A stretch of 54,204 nucleotides of DNA from positions 1 to 54,204 of the forward strand of contig LNFK01000001.1 in the NCBI GenBank assembly GCA_001464315.1, given 5' to 3'. This document shows, one piece after another, positions 1 to 8,683 of the stretch. Position 1 is the first letter of the stretch, and each line of letters opens with the position of its first letter. Position numbers and translations under genes: made by a program. The notes below the pieces were generated by a model. The model had not been told where the DNA came from. It made no database searches and was given only the letters and a program-made list of their open reading frames with translations. The DNA is from Sphingomonadales bacterium Ga0077559. Lineage in GTDB: Bacteria > Pseudomonadota > Alphaproteobacteria > Sphingomonadales > Sphingomonadaceae.

Positions 1-1
1 C

Positions 2-412
2 ATCGGCCCGACATTGTTCGACCATGTCACCACCGACATGGAAAGCTACAAGGAAGAAATCTTCGGTCCTGTCCTGCAAATGGTGCGCGCTGCAAACTTC
101 GAAGAAGCGCTCGCGCTGCCCAGCAAGCACCAATATGGCAACGGCGTCGCCATCTTCACCCGCAACGGCCATGCGGCGCGCGAGTTTGCCGCGCGCGTCA
201 ATGTCGGCATGGTTGGCATCAACGTGCCGCTCCCGGTTCCGGTCGCCTATCACAGCTTCGGTGGCTGGAAGCGTTCGGCCTTTGGCGACACCAACCAGCA
301 CGGCATGGAAGGCGTCAAGTTCTGGACTAAGGTCAAGACGGTCACCGCCCGATGGCCCGACGGTGGCATGGGTAATGATGCCAATGCCTTCGTCATTCCG
401 ACAATGGGGTAA
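2..412 (+). CDS. mmsA: Methylmalonate-semialdehyde dehydrogenase (CoA-acylating), 3' part
   Basis: Only the C-terminal ~136 residues are present; the reading frame is open to the left window edge. The family oxidises methylmalonate or malonate semialdehyde to propionyl-CoA or acetyl-CoA with NAD and CoA, in valine, thymine and inositol catabolism. The recognisable part is the C-terminal ALDH segment: the FGPVL motif around the cofactor and catalytic domain junction, then [20 protein letters not shown] and WKRSAFGD, a run diagnostic for MmsA rather than general aldehyde dehydrogenases. It ends with TAA at 410-412. It is separated by 480 bp from the catabolic cluster that follows, so it may be a core valine gene rather than part of that cluster, although it could also deal with a semialdehyde product. 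Confidence 0.9.
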   Translation: MGPTLFDHVTTDMESYKEEIFGPVLQMVRAANFEEALALPSKHQYGNGVAIFTRNGHAAREFAARVNVGMVGINVPLPVPVAYHSFGGWKRSAFGDTNQHGMEGVKFWTKVKTVTARWPDGGMGNDANAFVIPTMG

Positions 413-892
413 TATGATCGGATGGCAATTCATTGACAGCTCAAAATCGATCGGAGCATCCACAATGTCAGCACTTACCGCCACAAGCCGCCATGACAGT
501 TAAGGCAAATGTACTGGGTTGGGGCGGCGCTCGATAGCGAAACGTGTGCTTTGTCGTGCGTACCGATAACATTAATGACCGCTTTGTCTACGGATGGCGA
601 CAGTCCGCTATCGGCGGGATATTCTGGGTTAGCGGACGTTTGTTCATCGACTGAACGGAGGGCAGCTTACAGACAATATGCAAAAAAAGCGGACTGACGG
701 GACACGACAACAAAGCAGAAATAACGGCTGGAACCAGCTTCGCTAACAAAACCGACGTTCACGTCGTCAATACATTGCACGAAAGCAGTATATCGGTCAC
801 GCATTACTGGCTATCTGCCTGACGCTGACGGCTCTAACGAAGCATCACGAGCAACTCTTGCCGCCATGAAGTGAACCCGCTAACGCGCAGGC
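413..892. other. Long intergenic region, no convincing gene
   Basis: No reading frame here has family features. A 62-codon frame at 509-697 lacks a ribosome binding site and any recognisable motif. The stretch contains a 12-mer (626-637) that recurs inverted at 23002-23013, with loosely similar flanks, so part of it looks like a degenerate dispersed intergenic repeat. The promoter of the TetR gene at 893 must lie at its right end, but no clear -35/-10 pair was seen. Confidence 0.5.
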
Positions 893-1531
893 ATGAATGA
901 GCGCATCCGCCAGCCTCAACAAGACCGTAGCCAGGCAACGATGGAGCGGATTCTCGATGCATTTGAAAAGCTACTTCGCAAAAGTTCATATGAGACGATT
1001 ACGATTAATGACATCGCGGCTGAGTCTTCGACCGGTGCGGGGTCGATATATGCGCGTTTTGACGGGAAACGGTCCATTTTGTTAGCGCTGCATGCACGAA
1101 CCAGAGATCGTGCTCGGAAGTATTTTCAAGGGCTTTTCAATCCAGCGGTGCGAGAAGGCGAGAGCCTTGAACAAGCCATCGAACGGATAACCCGGGGAAT
1201 GCTTAGCTGGCATAAGCGGCAGCGGTATATTATCAGGACGTCGCTTTTGCTCAATGATCCTGACATTTATGAGGGCATTTCGGCTTCGTTCCGGCCGTGG
1301 AGCGAGCAACTGGCGCTTTTGCTGAAGGCACGCGGTGCGCCTTTGTCGGATGAGGCGGCATCGGCGGCGGCAGTAGCCATCATTCAGATAACAATCGCCG
1401 CATTGCAGCAAAGAGTTATTTTTGGTTTGATTGCACCTGTCGGTCACGACCTATCAGACGATCAACTGGTGAACATCATAAATGCTGCGGCACTGGGACA
1501 GGTGCATTCCCTTTCGCCGCCAATGGTCTGA
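893..1531 (+). CDS. TetR/AcrR family transcriptional regulator
   Basis: A 212-residue protein with the standard TetR layout. The N-terminal helix-turn-helix lies at about residues 10-60 (ERILDAFEKLL, then ITINDIAAESSTGAGSIYARFDGKRSILLAL). An all-helical ligand-binding domain follows and has no recognisable specificity. It lies immediately upstream of the first CocE/NonD hydrolase gene on the same strand, separated by a terminator-like hairpin and a perfect 17-bp palindrome. It is therefore the natural candidate for a local repressor whose ligand is a pathway substrate or intermediate. The ribosome binding site is weak. Family assignment is secure; target and effector are inference. Confidence 0.9.
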   Translation: MNERIRQPQQDRSQATMERILDAFEKLLRKSSYETITINDIAAESSTGAGSIYARFDGKRSILLALHARTRDRARKYFQGLFNPAVREGESLEQAIERITRGMLSWHKRQRYIIRTSLLLNDPDIYEGISASFRPWSEQLALLLKARGAPLSDEAASAAAVAIIQITIAALQQRVIFGLIAPVGHDLSDDQLVNIINAAALGQVHSLSPPMV

Positions 1532-1568
1532 CTCAGATATTTTTCCTATCCCATTAATAATGGGTTGT

Positions 1569-1601
1569 CCTTCCGGATGGCCCTACCGGAGGGTTGTTAT
1601 T
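1569..1601 (+). terminator. Possible Rho-independent terminator after the TetR gene
   Basis: CCTTCCGG (1569-1576) and CCGGAGGG (1586-1593) form an 8-bp stem with one G-T pair around a 9-nt loop, followed by TTGTTATT. It lies 38 bp after the TetR stop codon and would separate the regulator transcript from the hydrolase operon. The T-tract is short, so this is tentative. Confidence 0.4.
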
Positions 1602-1634
1602 GACTCGTCTACATGAGCGAGATAGTTCTCACAA

Positions 1635-1651
1635 TTGTAATGCCATTACAA
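1635..1651. promoter_or_regulatory. Perfect 17-bp palindrome, candidate TetR operator
   Basis: TTGTAATGCCATTACAA is an exact palindrome, 8 bp on each side of a central C. It sits between the TetR gene and the probable start of the hydrolase at 1712. Size and symmetry suit TetR dimers. A weak promoter candidate lies just upstream, TTGACT (1600-1605) with 17-bp spacing to TAGTTC (1623-1628); this would put the palindrome around the transcription start, a repressing position. A second imperfect palindrome, CCCATT-AAT-AATGGG, lies at 1550-1564. Confidence 0.55.
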
Positions 1652-1711
1652 ATAAGGCATGCGGAGAGAGCGATGCGCGATAGAAGTAGGGGAACAGGAA
1701 AGGGAGCAGCA

Positions 1712-3925
1712 ATGACTGGTGTCGTTGCGGGACCTATTTGCGGCCTACGCTATCAGACGCCGTCGGCTAGCGGTTTTACTAATGCGCGTGGAGAGTTCCC
1801 TTATCGTCCAGGCGAAACGGTGACCCTGATAATTGGCGGGCTCGTTTTGGGGACGACGAAGGCCGCAGATCGCGTGAACTTGGCGCAGCTCGTTAATCGA
1901 GTCGCGGGTAATATCGACAAGCTGCACGATCCCAGTGTTACCAATCTTGCGCGCTTCGTTTTGTCACTTGATGTATTTGGACGGACTGAAGGTGGAGTGA
2001 CGATTGCACCAATTGTGCACGAAGTCGTGCCTTCAATTCCAATCAACTTTAATCAGTCTGAGGATGCTTTTGCGAACGACGCAGTTGTGAACGCGCTGCT
2101 TGAAAAATTAAACGCTGCTCCTGGCGCATTTACCGCAAATAAGCCGCGCGCAATTCGCGATGGAGCTTCGGCGCGCAATGAGCTTCGCCGCAACATCCGC
2201 GGCATCATCAAATTGACCGATGTGCGCATTCCGCTTCGCGATGGATCCTATGTTTGCGCAGATGTGTTCCGGCCTGCGGCTGATGGCCAACACCCCGTCA
2301 TCATGAGTCAAAGTGTTTACGGGAAAGCCTTTTATCATGAATGCATTTGTAGCGAGGAGGAGGCGCGGGAAAAGGAACAGCTGGAAGATCGCTTCTTTTC
2401 AGGCAATCCTGATGGTCTGCAATATGAAAATCATGAAACCGTCGATACTTCAGTCTGGGTTCCTGAAGGCTATGTTTGCATCCGTGTTGACGGTCGCGGA
2501 GTAGGCAAAAGCCCTGGCCTTCAGGCACCTTGGAGTGTCCAAGAAGCCGAGGATTATTACGATGCCATAGAGTGGGCTGGAACGCAGCTTTGGTCGAATG
2601 GCAATGTCGGCCTTTGGGGCATGTCTTACGTCGCGATGACACAGCATAATGTCGCCAGCCTTCAGCCGCCGCATTTGAAGGCAATGATCGCGCAGGGCAC
2701 CGATGCCGATATTTACAACGAAGCGCTCTATGGAGGTGGCATTTTAGGTGAAGGCTTTTGGACTTGGTGGCACAAGGCGTGGACAGCCGGCAACGCCTGC
2801 GGGGAAAAGCGTGAAACCGACTGGATGGCGCGCGTCATGGCTACGCCCTTCAACGATCCCACCGCTTACGGCCCCAAAGGCTCGATCTTCATGCGCCCCG
2901 AAATTGGCAAGGCAACGGCGCCGGTCTGGATTGTCGGCCCCCAAATTGGTGCGGTGATCCATCAGCTCGGCAGCAGCGAGGCTTATATTCATTCAACCGG
3001 AGTCAAGGCCAAGCGCTTCGATTTCATCGATGCCTGGTTTGCGTATTGCTATGCAAGCGAAACAGTTGCCGATCATCGGCGCTGGTTTGATCATTGGCTC
3101 AAAGGCATAGACAACGGCGTGGTCGACGAACCGCCTGTCCGCATTCAGCTGCGCACAGGAAACGGCGGTTATCGTCAGGTCGAAGAACACAGCTGGCCAA
3201 TTGATCGCACCCAGTATCGCCGGTGGTATTTGGATGCAACACCATCTCGCTATCAGGCCGATGGTAGACGTAGCGATCTGATGAAGGTTGTCGATTCTCC
3301 ACCAATGGTCGGGGCCAGTGCAAGTTATTCAGCTGAAGTCGAACTGGGACAGCCTGTGCTGTCGCCAATGGGACCGGTTGGCGGTCCGCTACGCTGGTCG
3401 ACCGGCATCTCCTTTGTCAGCGAACCTATGACTGAAGATATGGCATTAATCGGCTACATGAAGGCCGGCCTTTGGGTGTCGTCTACTGCCACCGATATGG
3501 ACGTATTTGTTTCGGTTCGGGTGCTGGATGAAAATGGCAGGGAGATTCGCTACGATGCGCCAGCACACCCCGCGCATCCCGTTTTTGCTGCACCCGTAGG
3601 TCATGGGTTGCTGAAGGTATCGCACCGCAAGCTAGACGAGACGCGCACAACAGACTTCTGGCCTGTTCATACCCACTTGGAGGCGGATTATGCGCCGCTC
3701 AAGGATGGAGAAATTACTCAAATCGAGCTGGGCCTAAACCCGGCTACCGCGATGATCCGCAAAGGGTGCCGGCTGCGCGTAGATATTCAGCCCTATGCGC
3801 CAGATGGCTGCCCCACGCGTGCATATGACGAAAGTTACCACAACGGTGCAACGAATACCATCCACACTGGCCCAGATTACCCCTGTTTTATCCAGCTGCC
3901 CATCGTGCCAGCGAAGATGGCGTGA
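1712..3925 (+). CDS. CocE/NonD family hydrolase with an extra N-terminal domain
   Basis: A 737-residue serine hydrolase of the X-Pro dipeptidyl-peptidase S15/CocE type, which cleaves esters or amides. The alpha/beta-hydrolase core begins near residue 165 (KLTDVRIPLRDGSYVCADVF). The nucleophile is Ser305 in GMSY, and the C-terminal half is the jelly-roll (PepX_C) domain. Residues 1 to ~130 are extra. They carry a G-L-x-Y-x-T-x-S-x-x-G-x-T-x-x-G-x-F-x-Y-x-x-G pattern, otherwise typical of secreted or lipoprotein N-terminal domains, yet no signal peptide precedes it. ATG 1712 is chosen because AGGGAG lies 5 nt upstream and the domain starts there. ATG 1673 (GGAGAG upstream) is an alternative; a start at 1613 would run through the palindrome. 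It probably releases the first carboxylate or amine of the pathway. Confidence 0.85.
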   Translation: MTGVVAGPICGLRYQTPSASGFTNARGEFPYRPGETVTLIIGGLVLGTTKAADRVNLAQLVNRVAGNIDKLHDPSVTNLARFVLSLDVFGRTEGGVTIAPIVHEVVPSIPINFNQSEDAFANDAVVNALLEKLNAAPGAFTANKPRAIRDGASARNELRRNIRGIIKLTDVRIPLRDGSYVCADVFRPAADGQHPVIMSQSVYGKAFYHECICSEEEAREKEQLEDRFFSGNPDGLQYENHETVDTSVWVPEGYVCIRVDGRGVGKSPGLQAPWSVQEAEDYYDAIEWAGTQLWSNGNVGLWGMSYVAMTQHNVASLQPPHLKAMIAQGTDADIYNEALYGGGILGEGFWTWWHKAWTAGNACGEKRETDWMARVMATPFNDPTAYGPKGSIFMRPEIGKATAPVWIVGPQIGAVIHQLGSSEAYIHSTGVKAKRFDFIDAWFAYCYASETVADHRRWFDHWLKGIDNGVVDEPPVRIQLRTGNGGYRQVEEHSWPIDRTQYRRWYLDATPSRYQADGRRSDLMKVVDSPPMVGASASYSAEVELGQPVLSPMGPVGGPLRWSTGISFVSEPMTEDMALIGYMKAGLWVSSTATDMDVFVSVRVLDENGREIRYDAPAHPAHPVFAAPVGHGLLKVSHRKLDETRTTDFWPVHTHLEADYAPLKDGEITQIELGLNPATAMIRKGCRLRVDIQPYAPDGCPTRAYDESYHNGATNTIHTGPDYPCFIQLPIVPAKMA

Positions 3926-3956
3926 TGCGCGCTACACAAATTGAAGGAGACGGCAA

Positions 3957-5225
3957 ATGACTGCAGTTCTTGACAAGTCCGAACGACTGGAATCGATCTT
4001 AAGCAACGTGCGAACACTCGGACCGACGTTGCGCAAACGCGCGCCGGAGGCTGAAAAGGCGGGGCGTCATTCTGATGAAACGATTGCCGAACTCGATGCA
4101 GCGGGGGTGTTCAACATAGGTAGCCCTGCCGAATATGGCGGCGATGAATTGACTGTTCGGCAACAACTCGATGTGATCATCGAAGTATCCAAATGGGATG
4201 GTTCCGCTGGCTGGACTACGTGGGTTGCGGCTTCGACCAACTGGCTTCCTGCCGGTTGCGGGCCAAAGATTATAGAAGAAGTTTATGCTCCCAAATGGGT
4301 TGGGCCGCGCGTTGCTGGTTCAAGCCATTTCCCTGCTTCAAAGGGCAAGGCAAGGCGGACAGATGGTGGTTGGATCATCTCCGGCGGTCCGTGGACGTTC
4401 GGCAGCGATTCCCTCTGGGCACCCTATACCAATCTGGGTTGCATCGTGGATGAAGGCGACGGCAAATTTCTGCTCGGCGTGCAAGTTCCGCGCGAGGATC
4501 TTCGTTTCCTCGACGACTGGGATGTAGCTGGGATGCGCGCAACAGGCAGCGTATCGATCATGTTGCATGGCGAGGAGCTGTTTGTTCCTGAGTATCGCTG
4601 TGTGGATTTTCGCGATGTAACTAGCGCAACAATCGAAAGTGGACTTGAAGGTTCTCTGTGGAAGGCACCTTCGCTAGGTTGGGCGTTCAGCCTGATGGCA
4701 GGTATGTCCATCGGCATTGCGGAAGGCGCCCTTGATCGTTTTCTGGAGCGAAGCGAAGGCCGTCCCATTCGCGGCACCACATACACAAACCAACGCGAAG
4801 CACCATTGACCCATTTGATGCTGTCTGAGGTTCACTCTAAGATACAATCGGCCAAATTGATGTGTCAGGCCAATGCGGACGAAACCGATCGGCTGGGCGC
4901 GCTCAAGGCTGCTGGCACACCTGCAGATCCCGAATATATGCAGAAGTTCAGTGCGCGCGTGCTTGCCGAAACCGCTTACGCGGCAAAATGGTGCGCCGAA
5001 GCAATTGAGTTGCTGCAGCGCAATTCAGGCGCAACCGCGATCATGAGTTTTGATCCTATTCAGCGGTCATGGCGCGATGCGCGTGTCATCACCTTGCACG
5101 GCGCGCTTAACCTGGAAGCGCTTTCCGAAAACTGGGGACGACTGATGGCAGGAATGCAGCCACATAATTTTGCCGGAATCACAACGCTCGACCGATTTGC
5201 ACCCGTCGCGTTGAAAGCAGCGTAA
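3957..5225 (+). CDS. Group D flavin-dependent monooxygenase (acyl-CoA dehydrogenase fold)
   Basis: A 422-residue protein resembling the oxygenase components of two-component systems such as HsaA, HpaH/C2 and DszC. These take reduced FMN or FAD from a separate reductase and hydroxylate phenols or similar substrates. The N-terminal helical domain (RKRAPEAEKAGRHSDETIAELDAAG) and the central beta-domain signature DDWDVAGMRATGS (residues ~188-200) are family hallmarks. The CoA dehydrogenase catalytic context is not evident. It has a strong AGGAGA ribosome site 31 bp after the hydrolase stop. No reductase gene adjoins it; candidates are at 17908-18471 and in the fusion at 18894-20102. Substrate unknown. 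Confidence 0.88.
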   Translation: MTAVLDKSERLESILSNVRTLGPTLRKRAPEAEKAGRHSDETIAELDAAGVFNIGSPAEYGGDELTVRQQLDVIIEVSKWDGSAGWTTWVAASTNWLPAGCGPKIIEEVYAPKWVGPRVAGSSHFPASKGKARRTDGGWIISGGPWTFGSDSLWAPYTNLGCIVDEGDGKFLLGVQVPREDLRFLDDWDVAGMRATGSVSIMLHGEELFVPEYRCVDFRDVTSATIESGLEGSLWKAPSLGWAFSLMAGMSIGIAEGALDRFLERSEGRPIRGTTYTNQREAPLTHLMLSEVHSKIQSAKLMCQANADETDRLGALKAAGTPADPEYMQKFSARVLAETAYAAKWCAEAIELLQRNSGATAIMSFDPIQRSWRDARVITLHGALNLEALSENWGRLMAGMQPHNFAGITTLDRFAPVALKAA

Positions 5226-5237
5226 GGAGATATTATC

Positions 5238-5801
5238 GTGACAACGATAACGCGCCAACGGCCCAGGCTCGCGACCGGCCACAGCACATTGGCTGCACGC
5301 GATTTGCAGGCACTTAAGGCTTTCTATTGCGACGTGCTTGGCTTTGAAGTGACTAATGAAGGCCCGATTCCAACTGAAGGCCAAGAGCTTGTCTTTCTAA
5401 GCCAAGACCCAAACACACATCACCAGATTGCGATGGTTGGCGGCGCGATGACTTCGGACTCGGACTTTGTGATGGTCGATCATCTTGCCTTCCGGACCGG
5501 AACGCTTGATGATTTGCGTATCATTTACGCAAACCTGCGAGATGCGGGCATCACTGAGATATTGCAGATAGATCATGGCAATGCCTGGTCGTTGTATTTC
5601 AATGATCCCGAAGGCAATGGTGTCGAGACGTATGTCGATACCCCTTTTCATGTCGCGCAGCCTTATGCCGGTGAATGGAATATCAACGCCAGTAATGAAG
5701 AGATCGAGGCGACAACGCGCGAAAACCTGAAGGACAAACCCGAATTCATGCTCATGAAGGACTGGTCCGAGCACTTTGCAAAACGCATGGCACATCGTTA
5801 A
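5238..5801 (+). CDS. VOC-fold protein, probable extradiol-type dioxygenase
   Basis: A 187-residue vicinal-oxygen-chelate protein. A facial metal triad is readable: His15 (TGHSTL), His82 (VDHLAF) and Glu130 (NGVETY), as in type I extradiol dioxygenases. At 187 residues it has a single pair of beta-alpha-beta modules, as small one-domain enzymes do, rather than the ~300 residues of two-domain enzymes. A GTG start is preceded by AAGGAGA. It follows the flavin monooxygenase by 12 bp, so hydroxylation followed by meta-cleavage is the natural reading. A VOC isomerase or other metal-dependent role is possible, but the position beside a hydroxylase favours ring cleavage. Confidence 0.82.
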   Translation: MTTITRQRPRLATGHSTLAARDLQALKAFYCDVLGFEVTNEGPIPTEGQELVFLSQDPNTHHQIAMVGGAMTSDSDFVMVDHLAFRTGTLDDLRIIYANLRDAGITEILQIDHGNAWSLYFNDPEGNGVETYVDTPFHVAQPYAGEWNINASNEEIEATTRENLKDKPEFMLMKDWSEHFAKRMAHR

Positions 5802-5834
5802 GCCTCTGGCCTTAGTATCCGGGGGAGAAACGAT

Positions 5835-7025
5835 TTGAGACGCTGGCTGGTCCTATTGGGCTGCTTCATTGGAATGGCCCTGTCGACGCCGGCTATCCTC
5901 ATGCAACCCTTGGGCTTGTTCCTCAAATCGATGACGACAGAATTCGGCTGGTCACGCACCACCTTTTCTGGTGTCGTGGCTATGGCGTCGCTTGCCAATA
6001 TCATCATTCTGCCGATTGCTGGCTATCTGGTAGATCGCTTCGGCCCAAGAAAGATCATAGCCTTTGGAGTGGTGCTGGGCTGTGTCAGTTATGCTGCGAT
6101 TTCGCAGGCTAACTCTTATTCAGCGCTGATCGCGTTAATCATGATTGCCGTGGCAGCAGGAAATCTCGCGAGCTACCCTGCTTTTATGTCGCTGGCGCAG
6201 CGCTGGTTTGACAAGAGGCTTGGCTTTGCACTGGCCATAACATCGACCGGATTAGCGGTTGGCGTAGCCATTTTCTCTTATTTGATAGCGCAGACCATAA
6301 CGCTTGATGGATGGCGAGCGGCGTTCGTGACCGTGGGCTCAGTTGCTTTGGTGGTTGGGCTGCTCAATGTCCTTTTTCTGGTGCGCGATGATGTCGGACA
6401 CGGCGCAGTCGTATCTCCCGAAATTGCTGCAAGTGCTGACGCCCGCGAAACGCTTATGGCGGCTCTCAAAACTCGGGATTTTTGGCTTTACACCAGCGCG
6501 TTCACACTCATTATTTTCGGTGTCGTCGGTTGCAATTTTCATTTGCCAGCTATGCTTTCGGATCGCGGTGCGACGCCTGGCTGGATTGCCACGGTTGTTG
6601 CCGTTGGCGCGGCGGGATCGCTCTTTGGCCGATTGGTCACGGGCATCTTGCTTGATCGCTATTCGGTTATGCGCGTTGCTAGTGTGTTTTTTGTGGGGCA
6701 GGCCATTGGCTTCCTGCTGCTTCTGGACGGACTGCAATGGGTTCTGCCAGCGAGCTTCCTGCTCGGCGCAGTGCAAGGCGCGGAAGTTGACGTTATGGGC
6801 TATGTCGTCGCCCGCCGCTTTGGCAAGGCAGCTTATGCGCGCATTTTTGGAACATGCTTTGGCATTACCTTGGTCGGTGCAATGATCGGCCCGATGGCGA
6901 TGGCGGCTGTTTTCGACCGCACGGGGTCGTATGATTTAGGTTTGATGCTGCTGCCCGCATTGCCACTGATAGCATTATTGCTGCTTTGGAGGGTTCGACC
7001 GCTGTTAAGGCACGAAGCAAAATGA
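5835..7025 (+). CDS. MFS transporter, probable carboxylate carrier
   Basis: A 396-residue inner-membrane protein with about 12 hydrophobic segments. The MFS loop 2-3 motif appears as GYLVDRFGPRKII and its repeat as GRLVTGILLDRYSV. The layout resembles the oxalate/formate antiporter and monocarboxylate subgroup. A TTG start is preceded by GGGGGAG. It lies between the dioxygenase and the crotonase genes and overlaps the latter by ATGA, so it is co-transcribed. It probably imports the substrate, or an acid derived from it, across the inner membrane after the TonB receptor has taken it through the outer membrane. Substrate not determinable. Confidence 0.88.
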   Translation: MRRWLVLLGCFIGMALSTPAILMQPLGLFLKSMTTEFGWSRTTFSGVVAMASLANIIILPIAGYLVDRFGPRKIIAFGVVLGCVSYAAISQANSYSALIALIMIAVAAGNLASYPAFMSLAQRWFDKRLGFALAITSTGLAVGVAIFSYLIAQTITLDGWRAAFVTVGSVALVVGLLNVLFLVRDDVGHGAVVSPEIAASADARETLMAALKTRDFWLYTSAFTLIIFGVVGCNFHLPAMLSDRGATPGWIATVVAVGAAGSLFGRLVTGILLDRYSVMRVASVFFVGQAIGFLLLLDGLQWVLPASFLLGAVQGAEVDVMGYVVARRFGKAAYARIFGTCFGITLVGAMIGPMAMAAVFDRTGSYDLGLMLLPALPLIALLLLWRVRPLLRHEAK

Positions 7026-7813
7026 GTGAAGCAGGGCAAGCTAAGCTCATATTGGAAGGCCGTGTCGCTACGATCTGGTTTGATCGACAGGCGGCCCGTA
7101 ACGCTATGCTGCATGCTACATGGCTTGCGCTCCCCAAGCTGATTGCGGAAGCAGAGAATAATACTGAAATAGATCTCATTGTCTTGCGAGGGGCTGGCGG
7201 CAATTTCGGCGCAGGCAATGACATAGCCGAATTTGGCTCGATTCGCAGCGATGCGGCCCTATGCAAGGCTTACGGAAGGGGCATGGCCGACGCGATGATG
7301 GCCGTAGAGCACGCGACTAAACCGGTGATCGCCGCGATTGAGGGCAACTGCTTTGGTGCTTCGGTGGCGTTGACACTGGCTGCGGATTTTCGGGTTGCGG
7401 CGACCAACGCGCGCTTTGCAATAACCCCGGCAAAACTAGGTGCTTTGTATTTACGGAGCGATCTCCACCGTCTGGTCGCAGCGATCGGGCAAGGGCAGGC
7501 TCGCCGGATGATCTTTACCGCCACCGCGCTGGGAGCGTCCGAGGCTGTTGCAATTGGCCTGGTCGATCATTTGCTGGACACAGATTGCTTTGATGAAGAG
7601 CTAGGTCAATTCGAACAAGCAATAGTGCAGGGCTCATCCTATACTCTGTTTCACACTAAACGCATGTTGCGTGGCATTGGACATGGCACAACTCCCTTAG
7701 AAAACGACGAAAGCCTCGGCTGGTTCGTTGATGCGATGCAAGGCAAGGACTTCTCCGAGGGGGTCATGGCTTTCATGGGCAAGCGATCGCCGATGTTTTC
7801 CCGGTCTATGTAG
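7022..7813 (+). CDS. Crotonase-fold protein (enoyl-CoA hydratase/isomerase family)
   Basis: A 263-residue protein, the usual crotonase length. The start at ATG 7022 overlaps the MFS stop (ATGA). The first oxyanion-hole segment is seen (GAGNDIAEF), as is the second, GNCFGASVALTLAADFRVA. The two acidic positions of typical hydratases are not kept: the GGG-L-E region reads GASVALT, and the usual P-E-x-x-L-G reads PAKLG. It may therefore isomerise, hydrolyse or decarboxylate rather than hydrate. As the last gene of the first transcription unit it suggests that a CoA-thioester intermediate is handled. Family secure, reaction open. Confidence 0.85.
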   Translation: MSEAGQAKLILEGRVATIWFDRQAARNAMLHATWLALPKLIAEAENNTEIDLIVLRGAGGNFGAGNDIAEFGSIRSDAALCKAYGRGMADAMMAVEHATKPVIAAIEGNCFGASVALTLAADFRVAATNARFAITPAKLGALYLRSDLHRLVAAIGQGQARRMIFTATALGASEAVAIGLVDHLLDTDCFDEELGQFEQAIVQGSSYTLFHTKRMLRGIGHGTTPLENDESLGWFVDAMQGKDFSEGVMAFMGKRSPMFSRSM

Positions 7814-7887
7814 CCGCTCGCTTGTGTTGCAACACGTAAAGCCAGCGCAATTACTCTAGGACTCGAATGCTAGCCAATCGCGGTTGT

Positions 7888-8550
7888 TCAGCGGCTGGCT
7901 TGACTTTCGACCACCTTGTCGGTTGCCAGCCGAACACGGTGAGCGTCTGCTGCACTCATCCCGAGTACACGAAGGTGATATTCAGCAGCACGTGCGCCAA
8001 CCTCGGCCTTCGCACCGCCCAGCCGCGCCTCAATTCCTGCCCGAAGGATCGCAAGCAAAGTGTCGATGACAAATTCGTCGACTGACTCGGTAAAACAGCC
8101 TTGTTCGACGCCTAGGGCGACATCCAATCGCATGTAGCGCGAAATGTCGTCCTTAATGGCCTCAAATTCGGTGAATGCCGACATCAGCAACCGTCCCCAG
8201 GTCGGCTCTGCGGCTGCGATTTCGATGAATTGCTGCGTGCCAAATGCGACGCGTGCCGATCCTTCCTCCAACGATAGGCGTCTACTATCCATTTCGTTGT
8301 GCATTGCCAACGTGACAGCCTGACAGACCGCTGCGACGATTTCCGACTTGTCTTTGAAATAAAGATAGAAGGTTCCGTTCGCCAACTCCGCTTCAGTAGC
8401 GATTTCGCTGACCGACGTTCCATTAATGCCACGCTCGGACATCAGACGCAGCGCGGCTTCGGTCAACCGCTGGCGCGTGCGAACGCGCTTGGCCTCACGT
8501 GGTGAAAGGGATGCTTTCCGTCCTGTCATATCGACTGCTTTAACTTGCAT
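7888..8550 (-). CDS. TetR/AcrR family transcriptional regulator
   Basis: About 220 residues. The N-terminal DNA-binding domain is clear (RLTEAALRLMSERGINGTSVSEIATEAELANGTFYLYFKDKSEI). A helical effector domain follows, with no recognised ligand pocket. The start may be ATG 8550, GTG 8553, or the internal ATG at 8529. It is the only minus-strand gene in the cluster and is transcribed away from the TonB-dependent receptor gene; a 20-bp inverted repeat (8684-8703) lies in the shared upstream region. It probably autoregulates and controls the receptor operon that runs to acs. It faces the crotonase gene tail-to-tail. Confidence 0.9.
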   Translation of the reverse strand: MQVKAVDMTGRKASLSPREAKRVRTRQRLTEAALRLMSERGINGTSVSEIATEAELANGTFYLYFKDKSEIVAAVCQAVTLAMHNEMDSRRLSLEEGSARVAFGTQQFIEIAAAEPTWGRLLMSAFTEFEAIKDDISRYMRLDVALGVEQGCFTESVDEFVIDTLLAILRAGIEARLGGAKAEVGARAAEYHLRVLGMSAADAHRVRLATDKVVESQASR

Positions 8551-8683
8551 CACTTGTTTTTCAACCTGCCTTCAGGATTCTGCCACGACAGCTATCCTGC
8601 CGCCGACAAAAGGTAATTTGAATAAGATTACATTTTTTTCGCGAAATTGGCAATCAAATATTGACGCACCTCTCATAATGGGG

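Noticed and set aside
509-697. 62-codon plus-strand frame in the first spacer
   Set aside because: No ribosome site, no family features, and it partly overlaps a repeat-like sequence.
7824-7835. GTGTTGCAACAC palindrome after the crotonase gene
   Set aside because: 12-bp palindrome in a convergent spacer without a T-tract; too short to call a terminator or operator.
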